From contig JABARP010000020.1 of the NCBI GenBank assembly GCA_019186825.1, forward strand, positions 464-64,463: a DNA stretch of 64,000 nucleotides. The letters are read 5' to 3'. Source of the stretch: Pyrinomonadaceae bacterium (GTDB taxonomy: Bacteria > Acidobacteriota > Blastocatellia > Pyrinomonadales > Pyrinomonadaceae). The translations under genes were made by a program, and so were the position numbers. Below are positions 7,005 to 15,712 of the stretch, in pieces (within the stretch, counting starts at the first letter, position 1; every line of letters starts with the position of its first letter). The notes below the pieces were generated by a model, which was not told the DNA's origin, searched no databases, and worked only from the letters and a program-made list of their open reading frames with translations.

Positions 7005-8963
7005 TTATTGTTCCGCCGAAGCCGCAGCTTTCTCTTTTGCTGCCTGCATATGCGGGGTCAAGTAGGTGTAACTGTCCACCTGACTTTCGTAATAGTGAAT
7101 GAGGTCATTACCTTCTTCAGAGCTGAGGTCACCGTCCTTGATCTTTTGCAGAACGGCCCTCCGGAAGGTGTCGTGCAGCTGCACGGCATCATACCGGACG
7201 CTTGAAACTGCGTCGCCGAGCGTTGCGCCGAAAATGACCTTTTTGATGATGTATCCGTCGTCACCGATAAAAATGTGAGCCTCGTGCGGTACGCCGAAGA
7301 GGTTGTGGTTGTTGCCCATAACCTCCTGATAGGCGCCGACGAGCATCATTGCTATGTAGTAAGGCTCGCCCTTGACGAGCTTATGAAGCTCAAGGACGGG
7401 CTTTACATCGTGCAGATCGACGAATTTATCTACGATGCCGTCCGAATCGCACGTAATATCACAAAGCGTGGCGAATTCGGTCGGCGTTTTGTTGAGCTTA
7501 TGGATCGGGACGATCGGAAAGAGCTGTTCGAGAGCCCAATTGTCGGGCATCGATCGAAAGACGGAGAAGTTTGCCAGATACTTTGCACACATCAAGCGGC
7601 GAAGGTCGTCAAACTCCTCGCTTACGTACTTCTTCATCTGCGCATAGCCGTCTGCCTTTTCGCAAATATCCCAAAAGAGAACTTCACCCGCGCCTTTATC
7701 CTCGAGCGAGATCAGGCCGAGGTTGAACATTGTGAAAAGTTCTTCGCGATGTTCGAGCGCGTCGTGATAGTACTCGCGATAATTCTTAGCATTGATCGTC
7801 TCGTGTAGGTCGTGAAGTTCACGGACAACCTCCGGGATGTTGCCGGACATATTCAGAGGCGTTAGATCCTCGACAACTGTCTCGATCTCGTCCTGAACGT
7901 TCGTTACTAGAATTGCATGGTAGGCGGAAAGGTAACGGCCGGATTCCTGGATGATGGTCGGATGCGGAACGTTCTCGTCATCGCAGACCATCTTGATGAC
8001 GTAAATAACGTCGTTCGCGAATTCTCTCGCGTTATAGTTCGCCGAAGATTCGAAAGATGTTCTCGAACCGTCATAATCCACTGCCATGCCGCCGCCGACA
8101 TCGAGATATTGGATCGGAATGCCCATCTGACGGATCTTCGAATACGTGCGGGCAGCTTCCTTCATCGCGTTCTTGATGCGCTTGATGTCGGTAAGCTGTG
8201 AGCCGATATGGAACTGCAGCAGCTGCAGCATATCGGTGCGGCCTGCTTCCTGAAGCCGGCGAATTACCTCGGGGATCTCGGTCGTCGTAAGTCCGAACTT
8301 TGCCGCCTCTCCGCCGGATTTCTCCCATTTTCCAGACCCTTTCGCGTAAAGCTTGACGCGTACGCCAAGCACGGGGATCTTCATACTGGGATTTGCCTTT
8401 TGAGTTTCTTCGGCGATCGAAAGTGCATGGTCGAGCTCGCTCAGCTTCTCGATGACGATCACTACATTCTTGCCGGCTGCGGCACCCGCAAATGCGAGCT
8501 GTATGAATTCGCGGTCTTTAAATCCATTGAGGACGAGAAGGCTGTCCTTTGCCTGTTCGAGGCCCAAAGCGGCGTAAAGCTCAGCCTTCGAACCGGCTTC
8601 CAGGCCGAAGTTGTATCGCGAACCTTCACGAAGGTATTCCTCGATCACCGATCGGTTTTGGTTGACCTTCATGGGGAAGACGCAAAGGTGGTCGCCTTCG
8701 TATTCGAATTCTTTGATGGATTTGCGGAATGCGACCTGGAGCTTACGGATCTGGCCGAAAATGAGCTGCGGAAAGCGCAGAAGCACGGGAGCGCCCACGC
8801 CTCGTTTCCGAAGGTCGTCGATTATTTCTTTTATGTCGGCCGTTAGAGCTTCGTTCTCGGGGGCTCTTACGATCAGGTTGCCTTTCTTGTTAATGCCGAA
8901 GTAATCGGCCCCCCAGTTGTCAATTCCGTAGGTTTCCAGGGTCTTATCAATGACTGCTGTCAA
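7005..8963 (-). CDS. speA: biosynthetic arginine decarboxylase
   Basis: This PLP-dependent enzyme converts arginine to agmatine. The 652-residue length matches the large biosynthetic SpeA family (fold III, alanine-racemase-like barrel plus beta domain). The PLP lysine is Lys99 in VFPMKVNQ. Other family landmarks are FGLEAGSKAEL (about 119-129), the glycine-rich FHIGSQLTDI, and YLDVGGGMAVDYDG. The C-terminal domain carries FEESARY-like and MVGAYQE segments of the second subunit's active site. It is the first gene of the polyamine operon, read divergently from the pseudopilin gene. The 301-bp space between them carries inverted repeats. Confidence 0.95.
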   Translation of the reverse strand: MTAVIDKTLETYGIDNWGADYFGINKKGNLIVRAPENEALTADIKEIIDDLRKRGVGAPVLLRFPQLIFGQIRKLQVAFRKSIKEFEYEGDHLCVFPMKVNQNRSVIEEYLREGSRYNFGLEAGSKAELYAALGLEQAKDSLLVLNGFKDREFIQLAFAGAAAGKNVVIVIEKLSELDHALSIAEETQKANPSMKIPVLGVRVKLYAKGSGKWEKSGGEAAKFGLTTTEIPEVIRRLQEAGRTDMLQLLQFHIGSQLTDIKRIKNAMKEAARTYSKIRQMGIPIQYLDVGGGMAVDYDGSRTSFESSANYNAREFANDVIYVIKMVCDDENVPHPTIIQESGRYLSAYHAILVTNVQDEIETVVEDLTPLNMSGNIPEVVRELHDLHETINAKNYREYYHDALEHREELFTMFNLGLISLEDKGAGEVLFWDICEKADGYAQMKKYVSEEFDDLRRLMCAKYLANFSVFRSMPDNWALEQLFPIVPIHKLNKTPTEFATLCDITCDSDGIVDKFVDLHDVKPVLELHKLVKGEPYYIAMMLVGAYQEVMGNNHNLFGVPHEAHIFIGDDGYIIKKVIFGATLGDAVSSVRYDAVQLHDTFRRAVLQKIKDGDLSSEEGNDLIHYYESQVDSYTYLTPHMQAAKEKAAASAEQ

Positions 8964-9200
8964 TTCGTTTCACTCCAGATCGGGATACCCTTTCCGCCAG
9001 CACGCGGGGGCACAAAAAAATAATCAGCGTAAATCCAAATCTACCAAAAAACAAAGATGCAAACAACACCCTTATTTTTTCGGACTCAAAACGCCTAGAT
9101 CTCGGATGGCACGCTCTTTGCTCGACAATATGCGGTTTGGGACGATCCCGACACCGATGGGCACAAAAAATGCCAGATTCTGTCGAATTTTCAGGCTTTT

Positions 9201-9240
9201 GTTGCCGCAACTTGTCAATTTGATATGACAAAAAGTGTCA
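9201..9240. promoter_or_regulatory. nested inverted repeats between speA and the pseudopilin gene
   Basis: Three inverted repeats are packed in 40 bases: GTTGC-C-GCAAC at 9201-9211, TTGTCA-N8-TGACAA at 9212-9231, and TGACA-N5-TGTCA at 9226-9240. They share the half-site TGTCA/TGACA. A weak rightward promoter could use TTGCCG (9202-9207), 16 bases, and TATGAC (9224-9229), which would place the last repeat over the start of transcription. A repressor or activator site is inference. The rest of 8964-9264 shows no other feature. Confidence 0.4.
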
Positions 9241-9264
9241 CTTTTGGGATCTTGAGGTTGCATT

Positions 9265-9678
9265 ATGAAAAACGAAAGTGGTTTTTCTCTTATTGAACTC
9301 CTGCTGGTTGTTGCCGTTATCGGCATCATCGCCACATTGGCCGTTCCTGCGCTGCAGAAAGCGACGCGTGCCGCCGAGAATGGCAATACATTCGCGACGA
9401 TGCGGACGATGTCCTCGACGCAGGTGAACTTTATGTCGCAGAATGGCCGTTTCGCTCGGCTTCCGGAGCTGAATTCAGTGTCCTCGAATGCGCTGGGAAC
9501 TGTCAGCGGACTGCAGCTGATCCGCGGTAAATTCGTTTTTGAAATGCCCGGAACCCCGACCGATACGGATCTTCGCGGCCGATACACGATCACGGCGACA
9601 AGAAATGTCGCAACCGAAGGCGTCGTTTATAAATATGAGATCGACCAATCCGGCGAGATCCGCCAGATCCTACCGTAG
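9265..9678 (+). CDS. type IV pilin-like / pseudopilin protein
   Basis: This is a 137-residue protein with a textbook class III signal. A short basic leader (MKNESG) ends at the prepilin peptidase site, followed by FSLIELLLVVAVIGIIATLA with the conserved Glu5 of the mature protein. The first hydrophobic helix (mature residues 1-25) continues into an amphipathic alpha1 helix, then a small beta-rich C-terminal domain. No cysteine pair of major pilins is seen, and the size fits a minor pilin or type II secretion pseudopilin (GspG/H-like). No other pilus gene is next to it. A TGAGG element lies about ten bases before the ATG. Confidence 0.85.
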   Translation: MKNESGFSLIELLLVVAVIGIIATLAVPALQKATRAAENGNTFATMRTMSSTQVNFMSQNGRFARLPELNSVSSNALGTVSGLQLIRGKFVFEMPGTPTDTDLRGRYTITATRNVATEGVVYKYEIDQSGEIRQILP

Positions 9679-9728
9679 TTCACGCAAGTGGTGATCCCCG
9701 CCCGTAAAGGCCCCCAAAGGTACGAGCT

Positions 9729-11450
9729 ATGAATATTTTCGAAGATCTCGTCCTCGAGCTAAAAGAAGAAAATCTCCTCGAGAACACTTTTCTCGACGAA
9801 CTTGAGTCGCGCGCACGCGAGGTCGAGGGCGCCGATGAATCCCCGAAGGCCGCAATGCCGGCGGAAAGCTCGCCGCCGTTGGAAAACTTCCCATCGGATC
9901 TTCCTGAACTCAGTCGCGATGACGAGGTCCCGCGAGAAGAGCTGATCTATCAGTCCGCCGAAAAGATCGAAGCAGATGCACCCGAAGTTGCCGATATGCA
10001 GCTTATGGGCAGCGACGAGACGATCGAGATCCGGCGTCCGACCTCGGAAAAGGAATTTTTCAAGAAGAGAGCGAACGGCGAGGTGATGAGCCTCCAGCTC
10101 GTCGAGCACGTCGTTTCCGCACTCGAACGAGAGCACTTAAAGATAGTCCCCAGAACCTACGACGATCTCAGCGTAAAGAAGGCCCTGCACAAATTTATGC
10201 AGGTTGCCGAGGACGATGCGACAGATGCGCATAAGCAAAGCGAATTTCAGCTGATGCAGGAGATCGAGATGTGGTGCTCGGCGCTTGCAAAGCGTGATGC
10301 TGAGATATCGATCGCCGCGCTTCGCCGATACTGCGAAAATTGCCGCCCGAAACTCAGCTCGCAGGCGATGCTCGCTCTCGCACGGTTCTATAGGAACCTT
10401 GCGTACAGTGAGGAAGTTCGCGGAAAGTTCGACTATATTCTGACGCGGCTCTTCTCGAGAGCGGTCGCTGACGATACACGCAAACTCCTTTTCAGCGGCT
10501 CCGAAATGTACGGCCACATCAAAGCGTTGTATGCGGATTGGTCAAGCATTCCGCTGTATTCGGCTGATGATGAAGAGAACATAATGCTCGCCTCTGCAAG
10601 CTTCCGCGAGCTGCAGCAGGAGGCCGAAGATGCGACCGCGTTCGATGATCTCATCCGAAGCGATTTCTTCGGCCGCATACGTTTGTTCAAGGAGAATATC
10701 GCGGAGCTATTCTTCGCACCGACCGTGATCACGGCCGCGATCGAATGCAACGTTAGCGTCGGGAACACGTACGTAAAGCTGCTCGACAAGGAAAGGCTTG
10801 CGTCCGGAGCCGCCGTAACGCACGAGAAATATGGCTCTCTCGATGACCAGGCCGTCTCCGAAGCGGCGGCCCGCACACTCGAGCTGGATGCGACGCTGCG
10901 GCACCTCATCGATCCGTCGGCCGACCGCGACGACGATTCGGAGCCGCCGGCAGAACAACATTCTGAACATGTTGAACCGGTCGAGAAGATCGATCTTCAT
11001 GTAGAAAGGGTCGAGCCGTCTGTCGCCGCGGTCCGAGAACGACCAAAGCCGCTGCTTGAAAGGATCCGCGAGCGGACCTTCGGCATAAATCCGCTGCTGT
11101 TGATCGGTGCGATCGTTCTGGTCACGATATCGCTCGGCATCTACGCCTGGGCAAGTATGTACGTCGAGGAAGATTCGGCCTTATCGAAAGACGTAATAAC
11201 GCTCAAGCTCGATCCGATACCGTTCAAAGAGAATTTGAAGCTCGCGAAAAAGAGCGGCGATACGTTCTACGGAGTTGTACTCCCGAGCTGGGAGACGATG
11301 ACGGACGGGAAGCGTGAGGAGTTCCTGCGTGCGGTCTTCGAATACGGGAAGACGGGCGGTTGGGTAAACGTGAACCTCCTCAACGGCCAGGGCAAGACCG
11401 TCGGCTACGCCTCACCCAATCATTTCGAGATCATAGACAAGCCGCAATAG
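9729..11450 (+). CDS. uncharacterised single-pass membrane protein
   Basis: I do not recognise this 573-residue protein. It lies 50 bp behind the pseudopilin gene and may share its transcript. Residues 1-120 are acidic and Pro/Glu rich and look disordered. Residues about 125-400 are predicted helical, with many Ala/Leu/Glu segments like helical-repeat proteins. A second acidic, His-containing linker follows, then one transmembrane helix at about 457-477 (NPLLLIGAIVLVTISLGIYA). A short outside domain of about 95 residues ends the protein. With no signal peptide, the bulk should be cytoplasmic (N-in topology). A link to pilus assembly or secretion is suggested only by the neighbour. A strong terminator follows. 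Confidence 0.75.
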   Translation: MNIFEDLVLELKEENLLENTFLDELESRAREVEGADESPKAAMPAESSPPLENFPSDLPELSRDDEVPREELIYQSAEKIEADAPEVADMQLMGSDETIEIRRPTSEKEFFKKRANGEVMSLQLVEHVVSALEREHLKIVPRTYDDLSVKKALHKFMQVAEDDATDAHKQSEFQLMQEIEMWCSALAKRDAEISIAALRRYCENCRPKLSSQAMLALARFYRNLAYSEEVRGKFDYILTRLFSRAVADDTRKLLFSGSEMYGHIKALYADWSSIPLYSADDEENIMLASASFRELQQEAEDATAFDDLIRSDFFGRIRLFKENIAELFFAPTVITAAIECNVSVGNTYVKLLDKERLASGAAVTHEKYGSLDDQAVSEAAARTLELDATLRHLIDPSADRDDDSEPPAEQHSEHVEPVEKIDLHVERVEPSVAAVRERPKPLLERIRERTFGINPLLLIGAIVLVTISLGIYAWASMYVEEDSALSKDVITLKLDPIPFKENLKLAKKSGDTFYGVVLPSWETMTDGKREEFLRAVFEYGKTGGWVNVNLLNGQGKTVGYASPNHFEIIDKPQ

Positions 11451-11490
11451 ATCTCTGGCTTGTCAGCTAACAAGCTCATCGTAAATTTTC

Positions 11491-11526
11491 GCCGCTTCGG
11501 CCTGCTGCCGGAGCGGCATTTTTTTT
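11491..11526 (+). terminator. Rho-independent terminator
   Basis: The 11-bp stem GCCGCTTCGGC/GCCGGAGCGGC (one G-T pair; arms 11491-11501 and 11507-11517) is followed by eight T. It ends the transcript of the membrane protein gene. Confidence 0.85.
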
Positions 11527-11620
11527 CGGGACGAAGTTTGAGTGCTTGGCGGCTACGCCGCCGGGCCGTGCTGTTATGGTGAGTGTGTCGGAAAAGCGTA
11601 GCTTTCCCGCTCGGCGACGG

Positions 11621-11792
11621 TTGGCAGAAAACGCAAAGTTCGCAAAGTGAAGCCCGCGAAGGACGCGAAGGGAAAGAATGTCGCGACCGCGTCTTTGCGA
11701 ACTTTGCGAATGTCTTTGCGTTCTTTGCGTTTGAATCAACGTAAAAAATGCCAGAGAGAGACGATGTGACTTAGTTTGGCAGAAAACGCAAA
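11621..11792. repeat. dispersed-repeat-like region with CGCAAAG units
   Basis: This intergenic region carries a 17-bp direct repeat, TTGGCAGAAAACGCAAA, at 11621-11637 and 11776-11792. It also has a long interrupted inverted repeat: the arm around 11629-11647 (CGCAAAGTTCGCAAAG) is matched by CTTTGCGAACTTTGCG at about 11692-11707, and a further CTTTGCG series runs to 11731. Similar iterated CGCAAAG sequences are known from intergenic regions of several bacterial phyla as REP-like dispersed repeats. A role in mRNA ends or as a non-autonomous mobile repeat is possible. No coding sense is apparent. Confidence 0.6.
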
Positions 11793-11955
11793 TGCCGCTA
11801 AGACACGGCGGAATACGGGCACAGCCGCGATTTGAAACTTTTTGCGGATAATATAGTATTAACGTCGAAGGAATACACTTCAAAAATAAACCAAAAAGTC
11901 CGTGCGTAACGCATCTTCTGATCCGGCGGAGCGCCCGCGAGGAATACTTAACTCT

Positions 11956-13608
11956 ATGAAAAAAAATGGTCTTAGGGCGCTTGTCGTCCTTGTGCTTTTT
12001 CAGTTGATGATGCTTCCGCAGGCAGCGATCGGCCAAACGCCAGATCGAGCGGAGATCTACACCAAGATCCGAAAAGAAGGCCTCGACAACTCGAAGATAA
12101 TGCGCGTGATGCATTATCTCACCGATGTTTACGGCCCGCGTCTTACGGGTAGCGAAAACCACGTCAACGCGGCGAAATGGGCTGCCGCGGAGATGAAAAA
12201 TTGGGGATTCGATAAGGCCGAACTCGAAGCCTGGGAATTTGGCCATCCGGGCTGGCAGAACGGTTACAACACCGGCGTTATGCTTTCGCCTCAGGTGGAC
12301 ACGCTCACGTACGAGGTTCTTGCATGGACGCCTTCGACGAAAGGCACGGTTACGGGTGATGTCGTAAGCCTCGTTACGCCGACGTTCCCCTCGGCGGAGA
12401 ATCCGCTGATCAAGCAGGGCCCGACGCAGGCCGAGCTTACCGCCTATTTCGACAGCTTGAAGTCGGAGGTCAAGGGCAAGATGGTTCTCGTCGGTTTGCC
12501 GGCTTTCATCGATCAATCGACAGAGCCACGTCCGAAGCACCTTTCGATGGATCAGCTTCAGTGCCGGCTGGATCCGACGAAAAAGCCAGGCGACTGCGGG
12601 CCTTCGGGATTCAACTTCCCACAGGGCCAGCGTGTTACGCCGCGTCCGAACGCATTGACCGGCCGCGAAGTTGATGAGCAGGTTGATAAGTTCCTGCTCG
12701 ATAACGGTGCACTCGTTCGCATCAACGAATCGCAGCTCGACCGCGGTGCCGTTCGTGCTTTCAACAACCGCACTTTCGATGTTACGAAGGTCATCCCGAC
12801 CGTCGTGATGCGTAATGAGGATTTTGGCCGCATCTACCGCATTCTGCAGGACAAGACGCCGGTCAAATTGGAGTTTAACCTTCAGAGCCGCGTGATCCCT
12901 TCGGGTGTTACGAGCTACAACCTGATCGGCGAGATCGCCGGTTCGGACAAGAAGGATGAGGTCATTATGCTCGGCGGCCACCTTGATTCGTGGCATTCGG
13001 CAACGGGCGCGACCGATAACGCCATCGGCTGTGCAACGATGATGGAAGCCGCGCGTATCCTCAAGGCGATCGGCGTCAAGCCGCGTCGTACGATCCGCGT
13101 TGCTTGCTGGAGCGGTGAAGAGCAGGGTCTCCTCGGCTCGCAGGCCTATGTGAAAGCACACTTTGGCTCGGCAGAAAATCCGAAACCGGAATTCGAGAAA
13201 TTCGGCGGATACTTCAACATAGACAGCGGCACGGGCCGTGTTCGTGCGATGTCGATCTTCGGGCCCGAAGAAGCTGCAGAGGTGTTGCGCGAAGCTCTTG
13301 CTCCGTTCACCGATCTCGGCTTTGCGGGTGTTACCGCTACCAAGAGCCGAAATCTTGGCGGCACCGACAGCACTTCGTTCAATGCTGCCGGCCTTCCGGG
13401 TATCGGAGGTTCGCAGGATCCGATCGAATACTTCGGCGTAACGTGGCACACAAACCTCGATACGTATGAACGCATTATCGAGCCGGATGTAAAGGCTTCG
13501 GCGATCATCTTCGCGGCCGCTGTTTACACGCTTGCGATGCGCGATGACCTTCTTCCGCGTTTCCCGAAGGATCAGATGCCGCCGCTCCCGGCGCCGAGAA
13601 CTCGTTAA
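11956..13608 (+). CDS. secreted M28-family zinc aminopeptidase
   Basis: The chosen start (ATG 11956, MKKNGLRAL) gives a Sec signal peptide ending near AIGQT, with AGGA about 12 bases upstream. A longer in-frame GTG start at 11902 would add 18 residues before the signal and is less likely. The mature protein has an inserted PA-like region (about 140-300 of the longer numbering) and then the M28 catalytic core. Co-catalytic zinc motifs are visible: GGHLDSWH, GATDNAIG, WSGEEQGLLGS, IDSGTG and TWHTNLDTYE. Known members remove N-terminal amino acids from peptides outside the cytoplasm. The gene stands alone between repeats on the left and a strong terminator on the right. A long open frame on the opposite strand is considered an antisense artefact. 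Confidence 0.9.
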   Translation: MKKNGLRALVVLVLFQLMMLPQAAIGQTPDRAEIYTKIRKEGLDNSKIMRVMHYLTDVYGPRLTGSENHVNAAKWAAAEMKNWGFDKAELEAWEFGHPGWQNGYNTGVMLSPQVDTLTYEVLAWTPSTKGTVTGDVVSLVTPTFPSAENPLIKQGPTQAELTAYFDSLKSEVKGKMVLVGLPAFIDQSTEPRPKHLSMDQLQCRLDPTKKPGDCGPSGFNFPQGQRVTPRPNALTGREVDEQVDKFLLDNGALVRINESQLDRGAVRAFNNRTFDVTKVIPTVVMRNEDFGRIYRILQDKTPVKLEFNLQSRVIPSGVTSYNLIGEIAGSDKKDEVIMLGGHLDSWHSATGATDNAIGCATMMEAARILKAIGVKPRRTIRVACWSGEEQGLLGSQAYVKAHFGSAENPKPEFEKFGGYFNIDSGTGRVRAMSIFGPEEAAEVLREALAPFTDLGFAGVTATKSRNLGGTDSTSFNAAGLPGIGGSQDPIEYFGVTWHTNLDTYERIIEPDVKASAIIFAAAVYTLAMRDDLLPRFPKDQMPPLPAPRTR

Positions 13609-13630
13609 GTCTCAGCTTGGAATTGACTTG

Positions 13631-13675
13631 CGTGCCCAATGCTCTTGTTAAGAGCGTTGGGCACGTATCTTTTTG
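13631..13675 (+). terminator. Rho-independent terminator after the M28 peptidase
   Basis: The 16-bp stem 13631-13646 / 13650-13665 has one G-T pair and is followed by TATCTTTTT. The loop holds the stop codon of the convergent nth gene, so the right arm lies inside the nth coding end. Confidence 0.85.
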
Positions 13676-14331
13676 GAAGTGATGTCAGGGTAGAAGAGTT
13701 TCTTCGAAGGGCAAATGTCCGCGAGTACGCACTCCGGGCATTTCGGATTTCGGGCAATGCAGACAGCTCTTCCATGCGAGATGAGCCAATGCGGCAGCAT
13801 TATCCAATCCTTCTTTGGAACTACATTCTCAAGATCCTTCTCGATCTTTTCCGGTGTCTTGTTTTTCGTAAGGCCGAGCCGCTGCGAAAGCCGTGAGACG
13901 TGAGTATCTACCACGACGCCGGAGGCGATGCCGAATGCGTTGCCCATCACGACGTTCGCGGTCTTGCGTGCGACGCCGCCGAGCGTGAGCAGATCGTCCA
14001 TCGTCTGCGGAACACGGCCGCCGTAAACTTCGATTATCCTTCGGCACGCCGCTTGAATATTCTTAGCCTTGTTGCGGAAAAAGCCTGTCGAATGGATATC
14101 GCGTTCGAGTTCGGACTGCGAAGTATTTACAAAATCCTCCGGCCCGCGATACTTACGGAAAAGCTCGGCGGTAACGATATTGACGCGTGCATCTGTGCAC
14201 TGTGCCGAGAGTATCGTCGCGATAAGGAGTTCGAACGCGTTCGAATGCTCGAGAGCGCAATGGGCGTTCGGATATTCTTTCTTAAGCCTGCGGATGACGG
14301 TCGCGGCTTGTTTTTTGACGTCGATCGGCAC
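13648..14331 (-). CDS. nth: endonuclease III, DNA glycosylase/AP lyase
   Basis: This 227-residue base-excision repair enzyme removes oxidised pyrimidines and cleaves the abasic site. The helix-hairpin-helix with catalytic Lys123 (GGVARKTANVV) and the catalytic Asp142 (VVVDTHVSRL) are present. The 4Fe-4S cluster cysteines are Cys191, Cys198, Cys201 and Cys207 (C-x6-C-x2-C-x5-C). Length and order are normal. It is divergent from the TPR/jelly-roll gene and converges on the M28 peptidase gene. Confidence 0.95.
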   Translation of the reverse strand: MPIDVKKQAATVIRRLKKEYPNAHCALEHSNAFELLIATILSAQCTDARVNIVTAELFRKYRGPEDFVNTSQSELERDIHSTGFFRNKAKNIQAACRRIIEVYGGRVPQTMDDLLTLGGVARKTANVVMGNAFGIASGVVVDTHVSRLSQRLGLTKNKTPEKIEKDLENVVPKKDWIMLPHWLISHGRAVCIARNPKCPECVLADICPSKKLFYPDITSKKIRAQRS

Positions 14332-14422
14332 ACTTCAAACGTAGAAAGGTTGTGCCCAAAATGCAAATCACGGAAATTTTGCTAGAATCAGGCAAACTTT
14401 CGCAAGACCTGTTTCGGAAATA

Positions 14423-15712
14423 ATGGCTTCGGATCTCGCACAAATCTCAACGCGCTCAGCTCGGACAAGGATCGTCATTGCGGTCGCGATCGTCGTCGTT
14501 TTCTCGATCGGATGGATGTCCGTTCGGCGCGAATTCGGCAGTATGATCGCGGAGATGACGCCGCCGACGGATCCCGCGGCTTCGCAGCTGCTTGATTCGG
14601 CGAGGAGCCTTGCTCCGGGCGACCCGATGACGTACTGGCTCGCTTCGGGCATCGAACGACAGTCTTTCTCGCCCGAATCGGCAAAACGCTCGATGAACTT
14701 GATGGAAGAAGCCGTAAAGCTCTCGCCGTACGACTATCGCTGGTGGATCGAACTCGGGCGTGCGAGCGAACAGGCAGGGAACGCGGAGCAAGCTGAGGCC
14801 GCCTTTCAACACGCCGTTGACCTTGCACCTTCGTACACGATCCCGCGTTGGCAGGTCGGGAATTTTTACATACGCAAAGGTGATGTCGATAAGGCAAAGC
14901 CGGAGCTGAAGCTTGCAACGGTCAATAATTACAAATATCGCCTGCAGGTCTTTGGCCTTGCTTGGGATTATTTTGACCACGATCCGCAGAAGGTCGAGGA
15001 ACTCGCATCTGACGGCCCGGACGTACTCGTCGCCTTAACGATGTTCTATGCGCAACGCGGACAGCCTGCCGACGCTCTCCGCATCTGGAACAAACTCAGT
15101 GAAGAGGACAAGGCGAAATTCCCGCAGATCTCTTCGGTCGTTGTGCAGGGACTATATGACAAACGCGCTTTCCCGCAAGCCCTCGAATTTTCGCGGCAAC
15201 TGAATATCGACGCCGACGCTCAGCCCGAGGCTGTCTCGAATCCAGGCTTCGAGCGGATCGTAAACAGCGCCGAACACACATACTTCGGCTGGCAGTTTCC
15301 AAAGCAGGGAAAGGTCGATGTTAATTGGGACGGCGCCGTAAAACATTCGGGCTCAAAGAGCTTGCGGCTGAATTTTAAGGGCTTCACCGCGCAGGAGCTT
15401 TTTACGGCGTCGCAGCTTGTCGTCGTAAAGCCATCGAAAAAGTATCGCCTGACGTTTTGGGCACGTACCGAAAATCTGCGAAGTGCGGGCCCGCCGCAAG
15501 TTGATGTTACGAACGCGGTGGACGACCGGCTGATCGTTTCGAGCCAACCGATGCCGCAGGGAACGAACGACTGGCAGCAGATCACCGTCGAATTTACGAC
15601 GCCGGAGAACTGTAACGCCATTTCGATACGTACGACGCGCGTGTTCTGCGGCGACGGATGCCCGCTCCTAGGAAGCCTTTGGTATGACGATTTTGAGCTG
15701 ACCGCACAATGA
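14423..15712 (+). CDS. membrane-anchored TPR protein with C-terminal jelly-roll domain
   Basis: This 429-residue protein has an N-terminal membrane anchor (about 15-33). Tetratricopeptide-like helical repeats follow (about 75-250; consensus traces WIELGRASEQAGNAEQAEAAF and WQVGNFYIRKGDVDKA). A C-terminal beta domain (about 260-428) resembles a carbohydrate-binding jelly roll (GSKSLRLNF, YRLTFWARTE, WYDDFEL). The stop codon overlaps the next start as ATGA, which points to translational coupling with the O-antigen-ligase-like gene. A polysaccharide-related role at the outer face of the inner membrane is the simplest reading. A possible extended -10, TGC-TAGAAT, lies at 14380-14388. Confidence 0.75.
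   Translation: MASDLAQISTRSARTRIVIAVAIVVVFSIGWMSVRREFGSMIAEMTPPTDPAASQLLDSARSLAPGDPMTYWLASGIERQSFSPESAKRSMNLMEEAVKLSPYDYRWWIELGRASEQAGNAEQAEAAFQHAVDLAPSYTIPRWQVGNFYIRKGDVDKAKPELKLATVNNYKYRLQVFGLAWDYFDHDPQKVEELASDGPDVLVALTMFYAQRGQPADALRIWNKLSEEDKAKFPQISSVVVQGLYDKRAFPQALEFSRQLNIDADAQPEAVSNPGFERIVNSAEHTYFGWQFPKQGKVDVNWDGAVKHSGSKSLRLNFKGFTAQELFTASQLVVVKPSKKYRLTFWARTENLRSAGPPQVDVTNAVDDRLIVSSQPMPQGTNDWQQITVEFTTPENCNAISIRTTRVFCGDGCPLLGSLWYDDFELTAQ

Noticed and set aside
9246..9261. Possible sigma54 promoter before the pseudopilin gene
   Set aside because: GG and GC are 11 bases apart instead of 10, and the element would touch the ribosome site.
11476..13449. 657-codon open frame on the minus strand
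   Set aside because: It lies opposite the M28 peptidase, which has a signal peptide and all zinc motifs. The antisense protein is Arg/His-rich with no recognisable domain, and it runs through the intergenic repeat.
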